Shown here: piece after piece, positions 15,740 to 25,619 of the stretch
How the letters are laid out: each line of letters begins with the position of its first letter
Position numbering within the stretch: the first letter of the stretch is position 1
Source: Desulfovibrionaceae bacterium
Lineage (GTDB): Bacteria > Desulfobacterota > Desulfovibrionia > Desulfovibrionales > Desulfovibrionaceae
Direction: 5' to 3'
Assembly: GCA_016932995.1 (NCBI GenBank)
Contig: JAFGBU010000013.1
Coordinates: 1-52,234 of the forward strand
DNA length: 52,234 nt
Notes under the pieces: model-generated
What the model was told of the DNA's origin: nothing
Database searches by the model: none
Seen by the model: the letters and a program-made list of their open reading frames with translations, nothing else
Made by a program: the position numbers and the translations under genes

Positions 15740-16623
15740 GCGGGCTGAGGGGGGCGCGCGCCGCGGTCTTCGGGGGCAGAAAGGGCCTGCTGGGCCAGGC
15801 CTTGAGCACGGCCCTGATCAAGGCCGGATGCGGGACAACGGCCCTTTCCCGCGAGGAGTTGGGCGCGCTCGACCACGAGACCCTGGCCAGGGCCCTCAAG
15901 GACCTGGCCCCGGACATCGTGTTCAACGCCGTGGCCTACACCCAGGTGGACAGGGCCGAGGACGAGCCGGACCTGGCCTTTGAGCTGAACCAGGCCTTCC
16001 CGGCCAGGCTGGCCGAGGTCTGCAAGGGAATCAGGGCCAGGCTGGTGCACTACAGCACGGACTTCGTGTTCGACGGCGGCAAGGCCGCGCCCTACACCCC
16101 GGACGACGAGCCCGCGCCCCTGAACGTGTACGGCCAAAGCAAGCTGGCCGGGGAACGGGCGGTCCTGGAGCTCGGCGGCCCGGAGGTCCTGGTGGTGCGC
16201 AGCTCCTGGCTCTTCGGCCCGGGAAAGACCAACTTCGTGCACAAGATCCTGGAGTTGGCCCGGAAGCGCAAGAGCCTGGGCGTGGTCCACGACCAGACCG
16301 GATCGCCCACCTACACCCCGGATTTGGCCGAAAACACCCTGGAGCTGGTCGTGCGCGGGGCAGGCGGGATATTCCACCTGGCCAACGCGGGCATGGCCAC
16401 CTGGTGCGAGCTCGCGGCCGAGGCCGTGGCCATCGCCGGGCTGGAGTGCAGGGTCGAGGCCATAACCGGCGCCCAGTACCCGGCCCGGGCCGAGCGTCCG
16501 GCCTACTCGGTGCTGGACACCTCGGCCTTCACCGCGCTGACCGGCAAGAGGCCCAGGCCCTGGGCCCAGGCCCTGAGGGAATACGTGTTCAAGGACCTGC
16601 GCGCCGAGCTCGCGGCCGGCTAG
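15736..16623 (+). CDS. rfbD: dTDP-4-dehydrorhamnose reductase
   Basis: 295 residues from a GTG overlapping the rfbB stop. It is an SDR-type reductase: STDFVFDGG and NVYGQSKLAGE supply the catalytic Ser/Tyr/Lys, and DQTGSPTYTPDLA is the sugar-nucleotide site typical of RmlD. The N-terminal nucleotide loop is AVFGGRKGLLGQAL, slightly different from the common GxxGQLG form. It reduces the 4-keto group to give dTDP-L-rhamnose. The stop shares the four bases CTAG with the stop of the facing SulP gene. Confidence 0.92.
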   Translation: MSGLRGARAAVFGGRKGLLGQALSTALIKAGCGTTALSREELGALDHETLARALKDLAPDIVFNAVAYTQVDRAEDEPDLAFELNQAFPARLAEVCKGIRARLVHYSTDFVFDGGKAAPYTPDDEPAPLNVYGQSKLAGERAVLELGGPEVLVVRSSWLFGPGKTNFVHKILELARKRKSLGVVHDQTGSPTYTPDLAENTLELVVRGAGGIFHLANAGMATWCELAAEAVAIAGLECRVEAITGAQYPARAERPAYSVLDTSAFTALTGKRPRPWAQALREYVFKDLRAELAAG

Positions 16624-19256
16624 CCGAGCAGGTCGCGGACCTTGACGTTGGCCTCGGCCACCCTGGCGGCCAAGAGGTTGACCAGAAACCTGTTGAAGGC
16701 CGAGACCAGCTTGGGCGACCTGGCCTGGATGGCCTCCAGCCGCTCCCTGGTCAGGCGGTAGATCACGCAGGCCTCGCCGGCCACCACCGAGGCCGAGCGC
16801 GGGGTCTTGGTGTAGAAGCCCATCTCCCCGAACACCGCGCCCGGGCCCATCTTCTTCAGGCGGAGGACCTTTCCGCCGTCGAGCTCGAGCTCCACGTTGA
16901 GAAAACCCTTTTCAATGAAGTACATGACGTCGGACAGGTCGCCCTGCCTGAACACGTACTGGCGCTTCTTGACCTCGACCTTCTGCAGGCACCTGACAAA
17001 GGCCGGGATCGAGGCCGCGTCCGGGAACACCGGCTCCAGGAGCCTGGCCAGGCCGATCTCCTGGACCTTCAGGACCCCGGCCTCCTCGAGCAGCCGGTTC
17101 TCGCACCACTCCATGCCGTAATCCAGGTCCATGAACAGCTGAAAGCGGCCGCCCTCGCGGTTCAGGACGTAGCCGCTGTTGACCAGCATGTCCTCCAGCT
17201 CCAGGGGCGCGCTGGTGAAGACCACCTGGATGTCGAAGCGCTCGCACAGGTGGCGCAGCTTGATGAAGCTGATGTTCATGGCCGAGCCCAGGCCCCTGAC
17301 GAACAGAAAGTCCAGGACCAGGAAGCGCAGGGGCAGGCGGTCGATGGCCTTGGCCCGGTCGCGGATCTCCTTGAGCAGGGCGTGCAGGGACCCGGGGAAG
17401 ATGAAGCCCTGGAGCCTGACGATGTAGATGTTGTCGCCCTTTTGCCTGAGAACCTCGACCTGGGACGGCGCGCGGTCGACGTTGCTGCGGTGCTTGGCCC
17501 CGGAGAGCCGGTTCTTGACCACCCCGGCCTTGGTGTAGCGGCTCAGGGTGACCATGAAGGCCAGGCCCACGCCCAGGCCCACGCCCATGACCAGGCCGAA
17601 GAAGACCGTGGCCAGAAAGGCGAGCACGAGCATGAAGTAGTCGTCCCTGCGGTTCAGCTCCCGGCGCGAGGCCACCAGCCAGTTGTAGAGCAGGCCCAGG
17701 CCGAAGTAGATCAACAGCCCGGCGGGCACGAACTTGGGCACGAAGCCCAGAAGCGGCGAGGCGAAGAACAGGGCCGCCAGGCACAATATCCCGGCCAGGA
17801 CCCCGGAGGCCGCGCCCCTGCCGCCGCAGGACAAATTGCCCAGGCTGCGGCCCAAGGACACCGACCCGGGCATGCCCCCGCACAGCCCGGCCAGGACATT
17901 GTCCGCGCCCAGGGCCTTGAGCTCGCCGTCCATGTCCACCTCGCGGCCCAGGGCGGCCTCCAGGTGGGTGACCGTGCTCATGGCCGTGACCACCACGAGC
18001 ACGACCATGCAGGCCATGAGTATCTCGTGCTCGGCCAGGGCCGGCCAGTGGATGAGCCCGAAGAAATCAGAGGAAAACACGTCCAGGACCCTGTCCAGAC
18101 GGACGTCGCCCGGCAGGCAATGGCCGCGCAGAAGCCCGGAGAGCAGCGGGATGTCCAAATGCCTGGCCGCGGCGTCCAGGCCGACAAAGCCCAGAATGAC
18201 CCCGAGCAGGGCGGCCGAGTTCTTGAACCTGCAAAAGACCGCCAAGAGCAGAAGGCCCAGAAACAACCCGGGCAGAAAGGCCGACAGCTCGGCCTGGGAG
18301 AACAGGCCCTGAAAACCGCCGGCCGCGTATGAGTCCCAGAGCCCGGCCAGGGACAGCTGCCGGCCGGTCATGAACACCCAGGCCCCGCGGATCAGATACC
18401 AGCCCAGGCCGGCCAGCACCCCGCCCACGATCTCCATGGGCACGAACCTGAGAAAGGTGCCCGCCTTGAGCTTGCCCAAGAGGTACGCGCCCAGGCCGGT
18501 GAGCACCGCGGTCAGGGTCACCCCGGCCACGGCCGTGGGATACAGGACCTCGGGCGGGGCCGAGGACAGGCCCGCGCACAGGCTGCCGACGAACATGAAC
18601 AGCACGGCGCAGACCGTGGTCTCCGGACCGGCCACGGCGAACGGGAACCTGCTGCGCAGGGCGAAAAACACGCCGATGATCCCGGCCGAGGCCAGGGCCA
18701 TGCCCGCGGCCTGCGAGTAGTGCCCGGAAAGCCGGCAGGGGGAGAAGACCAGGGCCGCGTAGGCCAGGCAGAAGAAGACGCTCTGCAGCCCGCTCACGGT
18801 CCCGGCGAACAGGTTGCCCAGGACCCCGCCCTGGAAAAAGCCGATGGCCTCGTCCTTGGCCTCCCCGCCCGAGGCTATGTCCTCGCGCAGGTCGTCGGCC
18901 GAAAGACCGCTGACGGCAAGCTCCCTGTCCCGGGCCTCCCCGGCCAGGTCGTCCAGCCGGATGTCGTCCTCGGACGGCTCGACGTAGTCCTTGAGCGAGG
19001 AGACGATCTCGGCCGCGCGGCCGCACTTGGGGCACTTGGCCTTTTTGCCTGCAAGCCCGGCCGGGACCTCTTTTCTGTAGCCGCAGCCCGGGCAGCTGAA
19101 GATGCCCCGCTCCCCGGCCGCGGGCAAAGGCGCTGCGGCCGGCTCCGGGCCCACGACCCCGACCCGGCCGCATTTGGGACACTTGGCCTTTCTGCCCGCA
19201 AGCCCGGCCGGGACCTGTTTCTCGAACCCGCAGGAAGCGCAACTGAACCTGGCCAA
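16620..19256 (-). CDS. SulP-family anion transporter with N-terminal zinc ribbons, STAS and cyclic-nucleotide-binding domains
   Basis: About 878 residues from a TTG at 19256 with GGGAG upstream; no ATG fits the start of the domain. Order of parts: two nearly identical zinc ribbons (C6/C9/C26/C29 and C55/C58/C75/C78), a charged linker, a SulP membrane domain with 10-12 segments (about 165-590), a STAS domain (around 625-730, LVLDFLFVRGLGSAMNISF), and a cyclic-nucleotide-binding domain with the phosphate cassette FGEMGFYTKTPRSASVV near the C-terminus. SulP proteins carry sulfate, bicarbonate or dicarboxylates. The cassette keeps the Arg and Ser that contact the nucleotide phosphate, so second-messenger control of transport is plausible. 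It converges with rfbD and follows no gene closely, so it is probably a single transcription unit or follows the 21040 gene. Confidence 0.85.
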   Translation of the reverse strand: MARFSCASCGFEKQVPAGLAGRKAKCPKCGRVGVVGPEPAAAPLPAAGERGIFSCPGCGYRKEVPAGLAGKKAKCPKCGRAAEIVSSLKDYVEPSEDDIRLDDLAGEARDRELAVSGLSADDLREDIASGGEAKDEAIGFFQGGVLGNLFAGTVSGLQSVFFCLAYAALVFSPCRLSGHYSQAAGMALASAGIIGVFFALRSRFPFAVAGPETTVCAVLFMFVGSLCAGLSSAPPEVLYPTAVAGVTLTAVLTGLGAYLLGKLKAGTFLRFVPMEIVGGVLAGLGWYLIRGAWVFMTGRQLSLAGLWDSYAAGGFQGLFSQAELSAFLPGLFLGLLLLAVFCRFKNSAALLGVILGFVGLDAAARHLDIPLLSGLLRGHCLPGDVRLDRVLDVFSSDFFGLIHWPALAEHEILMACMVVLVVVTAMSTVTHLEAALGREVDMDGELKALGADNVLAGLCGGMPGSVSLGRSLGNLSCGGRGAASGVLAGILCLAALFFASPLLGFVPKFVPAGLLIYFGLGLLYNWLVASRRELNRRDDYFMLVLAFLATVFFGLVMGVGLGVGLAFMVTLSRYTKAGVVKNRLSGAKHRSNVDRAPSQVEVLRQKGDNIYIVRLQGFIFPGSLHALLKEIRDRAKAIDRLPLRFLVLDFLFVRGLGSAMNISFIKLRHLCERFDIQVVFTSAPLELEDMLVNSGYVLNREGGRFQLFMDLDYGMEWCENRLLEEAGVLKVQEIGLARLLEPVFPDAASIPAFVRCLQKVEVKKRQYVFRQGDLSDVMYFIEKGFLNVELELDGGKVLRLKKMGPGAVFGEMGFYTKTPRSASVVAGEACVIYRLTRERLEAIQARSPKLVSAFNRFLVNLLAARVAEANVKVRDLLG

Positions 19257-19342
19257 TGTGACTCCCGAACTTTTCCCGCCGCCAGGGCGAGGACCGCTTG
19301 ATCCAGGCAATATCTCAGAAAACGCGAAAACCCACAAGGGTT

Positions 19343-21040
19343 TCAGGCAAAACTGGCGCGCATGGCTTCGATCAGGGAGCCCAGGCGAAGCTCGTAGGTG
19401 TGCTCGGCCAGGATGCGCTTCCTGGCGGCCGAGGCCACGGCCCTTCTGCCCGCCGGATCCGACAGCCAGCGCTCCAGCTCGGCCGGGACCTCCTCGGGCG
19501 AGGCAAAGCAGGCCGCCTCCCTGCCGGGCTCGAACAGCCCGTCCAGCTGGGCCCGGCGGTCGGTGAGCAGGAAGCCGCCCGCGGCCGGGACGTCGAACAC
19601 GCGCTGGTTGACCGCGCCCTTCATCTGCAGGCTGGTGCAGTTGAAGTTGACCTCGGACAAAGGATAGAACCTGGGCAGGTCTTGATAGTAGTCCAGGGGC
19701 GGCAGGCGCCGCCAGCCCGGGCCGCGGCCCAGAAGCTCGAACCAGCCCTCGTCGCCCACGATCAGGGGCGCGCTGCCCAGGGTGGCGCGCACGCACCTGA
19801 GGCGGTACTGCCGGGTGGACTCCCAGGTGATCAGCGACTCGAAGGCCAGCTGGCGCTCCACGGGCAGGGCCTGGACAGCGGACCAGACCTTGGGCCTGGA
19901 CGCGGCCAGAAACCGGGCCACGGACGCCTCGCCCCCGGCCCCGAACTCCCGGGCCAGGTCCGGATACCTGGCCAGCCCGGCCGGGGGATCGGCCGTGGCC
20001 AGGGCCCGGGCCACCGGGCCGGTCATGGAGTCGCCCACAAAGGACACCCTGGCCCGCCAGGACCCGGGCCCGGCCCCGGCCCCGGGCCTGAACCTGGCCG
20101 GGTCCGTGGCCAGGGGCAGATGGAAGACCTTGGAAAATCCCCTCTGCCTCAGCGCGGGCAGGTTGTCCGCGTCCCAGGAGAATATGGCCGTGAGCGGCCG
20201 GTTCAGGTCCTCGTAGCGGTGCAGGATGAGCTCGGGGTTGTCCACGAACCAGGAGGCCAAGGGCAGGCCCAGGTCGTCCAGAAGCCCGGCCAGCCTGCCC
20301 TCGCGGTCCAGGCCGAAGTGGTTGACCGTGAGCGCGAAGTCCGGCCTGAACCCGAGCACCGCGGACAGGAGGTCCTCGATGAACCCCGGACGGGCCGAAT
20401 CCTTCTGGCCCACCGCGACCGCGGCCAGGGGGACCTCCAGCCGGGCCAGGGCGTCCCTGATCTCGCGGTTGAGAAAATACGGCCGGTCCAGGAGCAGTAC
20501 CCTGGGGCGCTCGGACCTGAACTTGGGATACCGGGCCTTGGACCAGAAATCCGCCCGGCTGCTGGACTCCAGGCTGGCCTTGAGCGCCTGGTAGTAGTCC
20601 GGGTCCAGGCGCTGGTACAGGGCCGGGGCCAGGGCCGCGAAGGGCAGGCCCCGGTTCTCCCTCTGCCAGGCGGTCAGCTTCTTGAGGTCCTCATCAAGGC
20701 TTATTCCGTCGAGCCACAGGACCCCGGGCCGGGAGGCGTACTTTTGCCTGACCCCGGTGGCCTCAAGCAGGGCCGTCTCCCTGTCGGCCACGGCCACGGG
20801 CCCGGCCGCGAGCAGGGCCTCCAGGCACACGCCCAGGCCCGAGCCCAGAAGCACGGGCAGCGCGCCCAAGGGCGCGGAGCTGGCCAGGTCCAGCTCCTGC
20901 CGCGGGCCGTTTCGGCCCCACAGATGCCGGACCTTGCCCCCCACGGTCAGGCGCACGTCCTGAAGCCGCCCGGCCTCGCGCAGCGCCTCGGCGCGGTATG
21001 CGGGCCTGCCGATCGCCTTGGGGCCGCCGGTCTTGGTCAT
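19343..21040 (-). CDS. CgeB/DUF3880-type glycosyltransferase
   Basis: 565 residues. The N-terminal part resembles spermidine-synthase-like/DUF3880 regions and contains a glycine-rich patch (VLLGSGLGVCLEALL). The middle carries ASWFVDNPELIL and AIFSWDADNLPAL, words common in DUF3880 proteins. The C-terminus has the CgeB glycosyltransferase features NFNCTSLQMKGAVNQRVFDV and AAGGFLLTD. Such proteins are common in Desulfovibrio and are presumed to glycosylate surface polymers or flagellin; the acceptor is unknown. It diverges from the glycosyltransferase at 21210 across a 169-base spacer in which I see only an AT-rich patch (21145-21175). Confidence 0.75.
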   Translation of the reverse strand: MTKTGGPKAIGRPAYRAEALREAGRLQDVRLTVGGKVRHLWGRNGPRQELDLASSAPLGALPVLLGSGLGVCLEALLAAGPVAVADRETALLEATGVRQKYASRPGVLWLDGISLDEDLKKLTAWQRENRGLPFAALAPALYQRLDPDYYQALKASLESSSRADFWSKARYPKFRSERPRVLLLDRPYFLNREIRDALARLEVPLAAVAVGQKDSARPGFIEDLLSAVLGFRPDFALTVNHFGLDREGRLAGLLDDLGLPLASWFVDNPELILHRYEDLNRPLTAIFSWDADNLPALRQRGFSKVFHLPLATDPARFRPGAGAGPGSWRARVSFVGDSMTGPVARALATADPPAGLARYPDLAREFGAGGEASVARFLAASRPKVWSAVQALPVERQLAFESLITWESTRQYRLRCVRATLGSAPLIVGDEGWFELLGRGPGWRRLPPLDYYQDLPRFYPLSEVNFNCTSLQMKGAVNQRVFDVPAAGGFLLTDRRAQLDGLFEPGREAACFASPEEVPAELERWLSDPAGRRAVASAARKRILAEHTYELRLGSLIEAMRASFA

Positions 21041-21209
21041 GGCCCCATGTATTACTGCACGGCGCCGGGCCAGGCAAGCCGCCCGGGCCAGGGGAGCGGG
21101 AAAAGGCCAAGGCCCGGACCGAGAGATCGAAAGTCCGGCAACGATTTTTTAACCGGCCCTAAAGTTTTTCCATCCCCGGCCGATAAAACCAGCACGAAAG
21201 GGCTTCTGC

Positions 21210-22181
21210 ATGCATACGGATCGTGCATGCCAGGCCAAACCCATGGACGGGACAATGAACGCCAAGCACCTGGTATCGGTCGTCATCGCCTGCGAGGGAA
21301 ACCTGCCCGACCTCCTGCCGGACCTTCTGCTCTCCCTGTCCCGGCAGACCATAGGCCGAAACGAGCTGGAAATAATCCTCGCCTGCCGCGCGGGTCAAGG
21401 GCTGGTGCCCGAGGCCGAGTCCTGGAGGGGCATACTCGAACCCGCCCGCTTGAAGATCGCGGCCGCGGCGGACGGCGCATCCCCGGCCCGGCTGCGCAAC
21501 ATGGGCCTGGCCAAGGCCCGGGGCGGGCACCTCCTGTGCCTGCCGGCCTTTGTCAGGCTGGACCCGCGCTTTGTGGAGCGCTGCCTGCTGCTCCTGGAGC
21601 CCGAACCGGACGCCGGGCTGGCCTACGCCGACTTCATGAACCTGCGCGGCCCGGCCCAGGGCCTGGTCCGGCTCCCCGACGCCGGGTCCGAGGGCCTGAG
21701 GGCGCGCAACATCATAGGCCGCGTCGCGCTCATGCGCAGGAGCGCCTGGGAGTCGTGCGACGGCTTCAGGGAGGACAGCCCATATTTCGAATGGGACCTC
21801 TGGGTCCAGGCCGCGCTCAGGCAGTGGGGCCTTGCGCACTGCGGCCAGGCCCTCTACTCCTGCCGGGACGAGCGGCCCGGGGCGTCCTTCAGGGCCAGGG
21901 CCGAGGACGGCAGGGCCAAGGCCATGCTGGTCATCAACAACCACGCCTTCTTCAAGCCGGACACGGTGCGCTGGGCGGTCTCCTACCTGCGCGGCGAGCC
22001 CTGGGCCACGGCCTTCAGGCTCGGGGTGATCCCGGGCCGCCCGGATGTGCGCAGGCTCATAAACGAGCACGTCCTGGCCCTGTCCGGCTATGTCCCGGCG
22101 CCCTTGGACGCCGCGGTCTGGCCCCCGGAGGCGGCGATCGAGCCCGAGGACCCGGAGCCCAGGGCCAAGACCCTCATGTAG
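21210..22181 (+). CDS. Family 2-like glycosyltransferase
   Basis: 323 residues. ATG 21210 follows GAAAGGG; ATGs at 21243 and 21255 are alternatives, and the fold begins only at KHLVSVVIACEG. The GT-A pattern is present: SLSRQTIGRNELEIILA, ARLRNMGLAKARGGHLLCL, and later FEWDLWVQAALR. The usual DxD is replaced by a less obvious LAYADF segment. It ends at a strong bidirectional terminator. A role in surface glycan synthesis with the adjacent CgeB-type enzyme is likely. Confidence 0.75.
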   Translation: MHTDRACQAKPMDGTMNAKHLVSVVIACEGNLPDLLPDLLLSLSRQTIGRNELEIILACRAGQGLVPEAESWRGILEPARLKIAAAADGASPARLRNMGLAKARGGHLLCLPAFVRLDPRFVERCLLLLEPEPDAGLAYADFMNLRGPAQGLVRLPDAGSEGLRARNIIGRVALMRRSAWESCDGFREDSPYFEWDLWVQAALRQWGLAHCGQALYSCRDERPGASFRARAEDGRAKAMLVINNHAFFKPDTVRWAVSYLRGEPWATAFRLGVIPGRPDVRRLINEHVLALSGYVPAPLDAAVWPPEAAIEPEDPEPRAKTLM

Positions 22182-22183
22182 CC

Positions 22184-22221
22184 AAAAAAAAGCCGCGGCC
22201 CATGGGCCGCGGCTTTTTTTT
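22184..22221. terminator. Bidirectional terminator
   Basis: A perfect 22-base palindrome (22192-22213) flanked by A8 on the left and T8 on the right. It serves both the glycosyltransferase (plus) and the aminotransferase (minus), which converge here. Confidence 0.92.
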
Positions 22222-22228
22222 GCCGCGC

Positions 22229-23170
22229 TCAAAACTCGAGGCCGTTCTCCCGCAGATCGTTCATCAAGAGCTCCCTGAGCCGGCGGCTTACCGGGCCGGG
22301 CCTGACGTCGAAGATGGGCTTGCCCTCATAGCGGACCACGGAGACGGCGTCCACGGTGGTGCCGACGATGATCACCTCCCTGGCCTCGAGTATCTCGTCC
22401 TCGCGGATGGGCCTGAAGATGATCTCCAACTCGCCCTTGATCAGGTCCACGGCGCGCATGAGCGTGGTCCCGGCCAGGGCGTTGGTGAACTCGGGTATGT
22501 GCAGCGCGCCCCTGCGGTTCACCAGGCACACGTTCTCGGTCGCGCCCTCGGCCAGAAAACCGTGCTCGTTGAAGCACAAGGGGTAGTCGAAACCCTTTCC
22601 CACGGCCTCGCGCTTCATGAGCACGTTGGGCAGGTAGTCGACGCTCTTGATGGTCGCCAGATACGGCTGCTTGGCCGGGATCGAGGTCTTGAACGCCGTG
22701 ACCCCCTTCTGGAACACGGCCTCGGGCTTGGGGTGGATGTTGTAGGCCGCCACGTACAGGCTGGACACCGGGCAGTCGTTGGGGTCGATGCCGAAGCCGC
22801 CCGGGCCGCGGCCCAAGAGGATCCTGATCAGGCCCTGGTCCGCGCCCCCGGCCCGGGCCACCTCGACCACGATCCCGCGCACCTCTTCCCAGGCGCAGGG
22901 CGGAGCCAGGTGGATGGCCGCGGCCGAGCGGTCCATGCGCTTCAGGTGCGCGTCCAGCTGGTATATCCTGCGGCCGATGTACTTCACGGTCTCGAAAACG
23001 CCGTCCCCCCGGTGGACCAGGTGGTCGTCCCAGGGCATGAGCATGAGCCCGGGGTCGGTGCCTATGACCCCGACCCGGTGCTCGTAAAAGGCCAAGATGT
23101 CCGAGGCCCCGGGCCTGAGCGCCCCGAGCATGGCCTTGAGGTACTGATCGCTGTCCGCTGTCTTGACCAT
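22229..23170 (-). CDS. Class IV aminotransferase (branched-chain aminotransferase-like)
   Basis: 313 residues. The fold-type IV PLP lysine is K175 in LATIKSVDYLPN, and the cofactor phosphate loop is ENVCLVNRRG/AGTTLMR. DGVFETVKY near residue 56 and YEHRVG near 29 shape the substrate site. The family includes branched-chain aminotransferases, D-amino-acid transaminase and aminodeoxychorismate lyase. The proximity of the leucine operon favours a branched-chain role, but the sequence alone does not decide. It is the last gene of a minus-strand run with asd, metF, a Nudix gene and the ABC-F gene. Confidence 0.85.
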   Translation of the reverse strand: MVKTADSDQYLKAMLGALRPGASDILAFYEHRVGVIGTDPGLMLMPWDDHLVHRGDGVFETVKYIGRRIYQLDAHLKRMDRSAAAIHLAPPCAWEEVRGIVVEVARAGGADQGLIRILLGRGPGGFGIDPNDCPVSSLYVAAYNIHPKPEAVFQKGVTAFKTSIPAKQPYLATIKSVDYLPNVLMKREAVGKGFDYPLCFNEHGFLAEGATENVCLVNRRGALHIPEFTNALAGTTLMRAVDLIKGELEIIFRPIREDEILEAREVIIVGTTVDAVSVVRYEGKPIFDVRPGPVSRRLRELLMNDLRENGLEF

Positions 23171-23204
23171 CTTCCCTATTCCTTATGCCCCTTGCCGGAC
23201 GCCT

Positions 23205-24233
<1,029 letters not shown>

Positions 24234-24241
24234 AACCCCCC

Positions 24242-25117
24242 CTATAATTTGAGCTTTCCAGCTATCTCCAGGCAGGCCTCGGCCCGGTTCAGGGTGTACA
24301 GATGCACCCCGGGCGCGCCGCCGTCGATGAGCCCCTGGGCCTGGTTCACCGCGTAGTCCAGGCCCAGCCTGTAGACCGCGTCGTCCCCGCCCTGCTCAAA
24401 GGCCCTTTCCAGCTCGCTCAGGAAATCGCCCGGTATGGCCGCGGAGCACAGGGACAAAACGAACTTGGCGGATTTCAGGCTCATGATCGGCAATATCCCG
24501 GGCACCACCGGCGCGCGGGCGCCCATGTCCCGCAGCCGGTCCACGAAGTCGAAGTAGATGCGGTTGTCGAAGAACAGCTGGGTGACCACGAAGCGCGCGC
24601 CCTGGTCGAGCTTGTGCTTCATCCACCTCAGGTCCTCGCGCACCGAGGGCGACTCGGGGTGCGGGTGCGGATACCCGGCCACGCCCACGCACATCTCCGG
24701 GCAGCGGGCCCTGATGAAGGCCACCAGGTCCGAGGCGTGGCGGAACTCCTGGGAATCGAAGTCAAAGTCCCGCGTCCCCCGGGGCGGGTCCCCGCGCAGG
24801 GCCAGGACATTGTCTATGCCCGCCTTTTCAAGCTCGCTCAAAAAGGCCTCGATCCTGGCCGAAGAGGCCCCCACGCTGGTCAAATGCACCAGAGGCTCCA
24901 GCCCGGCCCCGGCCTTTATGCGCCGGGCGATCTCCAGGGTGTTGTCCTGGGTCCCGCCGCCCGCGCCGTAGGTCACGGACGCGAACAGGGGATCAACGGC
25001 CCTTACGCTGTCCACGACCTCGAAAAATCCCGGCCAGGCGTCCCTGTCCTTGGGCGGAAAGAACTCCAGGGAGATGAACGGGCCGCCCCGGCGCTCGATG
25101 AGTTCGACGATCCTCAA
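24242..25117 (-). CDS. metF: Methylenetetrahydrofolate reductase
   Basis: About 291 residues from a TTG at 25117, chosen because GGGAG lies six bases ahead and the length then matches MetF; another in-frame TTG is at 25153. Family words are ISLEFFPPKD with the catalytic Glu, ASVTYGAGGGT, LALRGDPP, GVAGYPHPHPES and VTQLFFDN. It reduces methylene-THF to methyl-THF for methionine synthesis and, in anaerobes, for one-carbon flow. Neighbours asd and metF together suggest a methionine-centred operon. Confidence 0.95.
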   Translation of the reverse strand: MRIVELIERRGGPFISLEFFPPKDRDAWPGFFEVVDSVRAVDPLFASVTYGAGGGTQDNTLEIARRIKAGAGLEPLVHLTSVGASSARIEAFLSELEKAGIDNVLALRGDPPRGTRDFDFDSQEFRHASDLVAFIRARCPEMCVGVAGYPHPHPESPSVREDLRWMKHKLDQGARFVVTQLFFDNRIYFDFVDRLRDMGARAPVVPGILPIMSLKSAKFVLSLCSAAIPGDFLSELERAFEQGGDDAVYRLGLDYAVNQAQGLIDGGAPGVHLYTLNRAEACLEIAGKLKL

Positions 25118-25196
25118 CTCCGACTCCCTGTGTTTTCGGCTCGGCCCGGACAAGGCCCGAACCAGAGGGGATACTTACCCCTCTTTTGCGCAACCT

Positions 25197-25619
25197 TCAA
25201 TGCCTGCCCGTTTTCGAACCAGCGCCCTGAGCGGCCAGGACGCGCAGGACCTCTGCGTCCGCGGGCAGAAAGCGCCGGTCCCCGGCCGGGCCCGGCTCCA
25301 TCCAGGCGTAGTCCTGGCCCTCGAGCCTGGACAGGGTCCCGCTGAAGGCGCGGACGTGGAAGAAATGCAGCCGGACCGAGTACTCCGGGTACCGGTGGCC
25401 CTTGTCCATCCAAAACTCGACGCATAGCGGCCTGATGCCCAGCTCCTCGAGCAGCTCGCGGCACAGGGCCTGCTCCAGGGTCTCGCCGGGCTCGACCTTG
25501 CCGCCGGGAAACTCCCACCAGCCCGCGTAGTCCTTGCCCTCCGGCCGCTTGACGGCCAGAAACTCGCGGCCGCGCCAGATCACCGCGGCCACGACCTCGA
25601 TCAGCCCCGCGGCGGACAC
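25197..25619 (-). CDS. Nudix hydrolase (MutT-like)
   Basis: 140 residues from a GTG that immediately follows the stop of the ABC-F gene. The full Nudix box GGKVEPGETLEQALCRELLE is seen at about 39-58, followed by ELGI; the flanking WWEFPGGK and FLAVKRPEGK are typical of the 8-oxo-dGTP diphosphatase group. It probably cleans the nucleotide pool. A second, different Nudix gene is at 40515. Confidence 0.88.
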   Translation of the reverse strand: MSAAGLIEVVAAVIWRGREFLAVKRPEGKDYAGWWEFPGGKVEPGETLEQALCRELLEELGIRPLCVEFWMDKGHRYPEYSVRLHFFHVRAFSGTLSRLEGQDYAWMEPGPAGDRRFLPADAEVLRVLAAQGAGSKTGRH

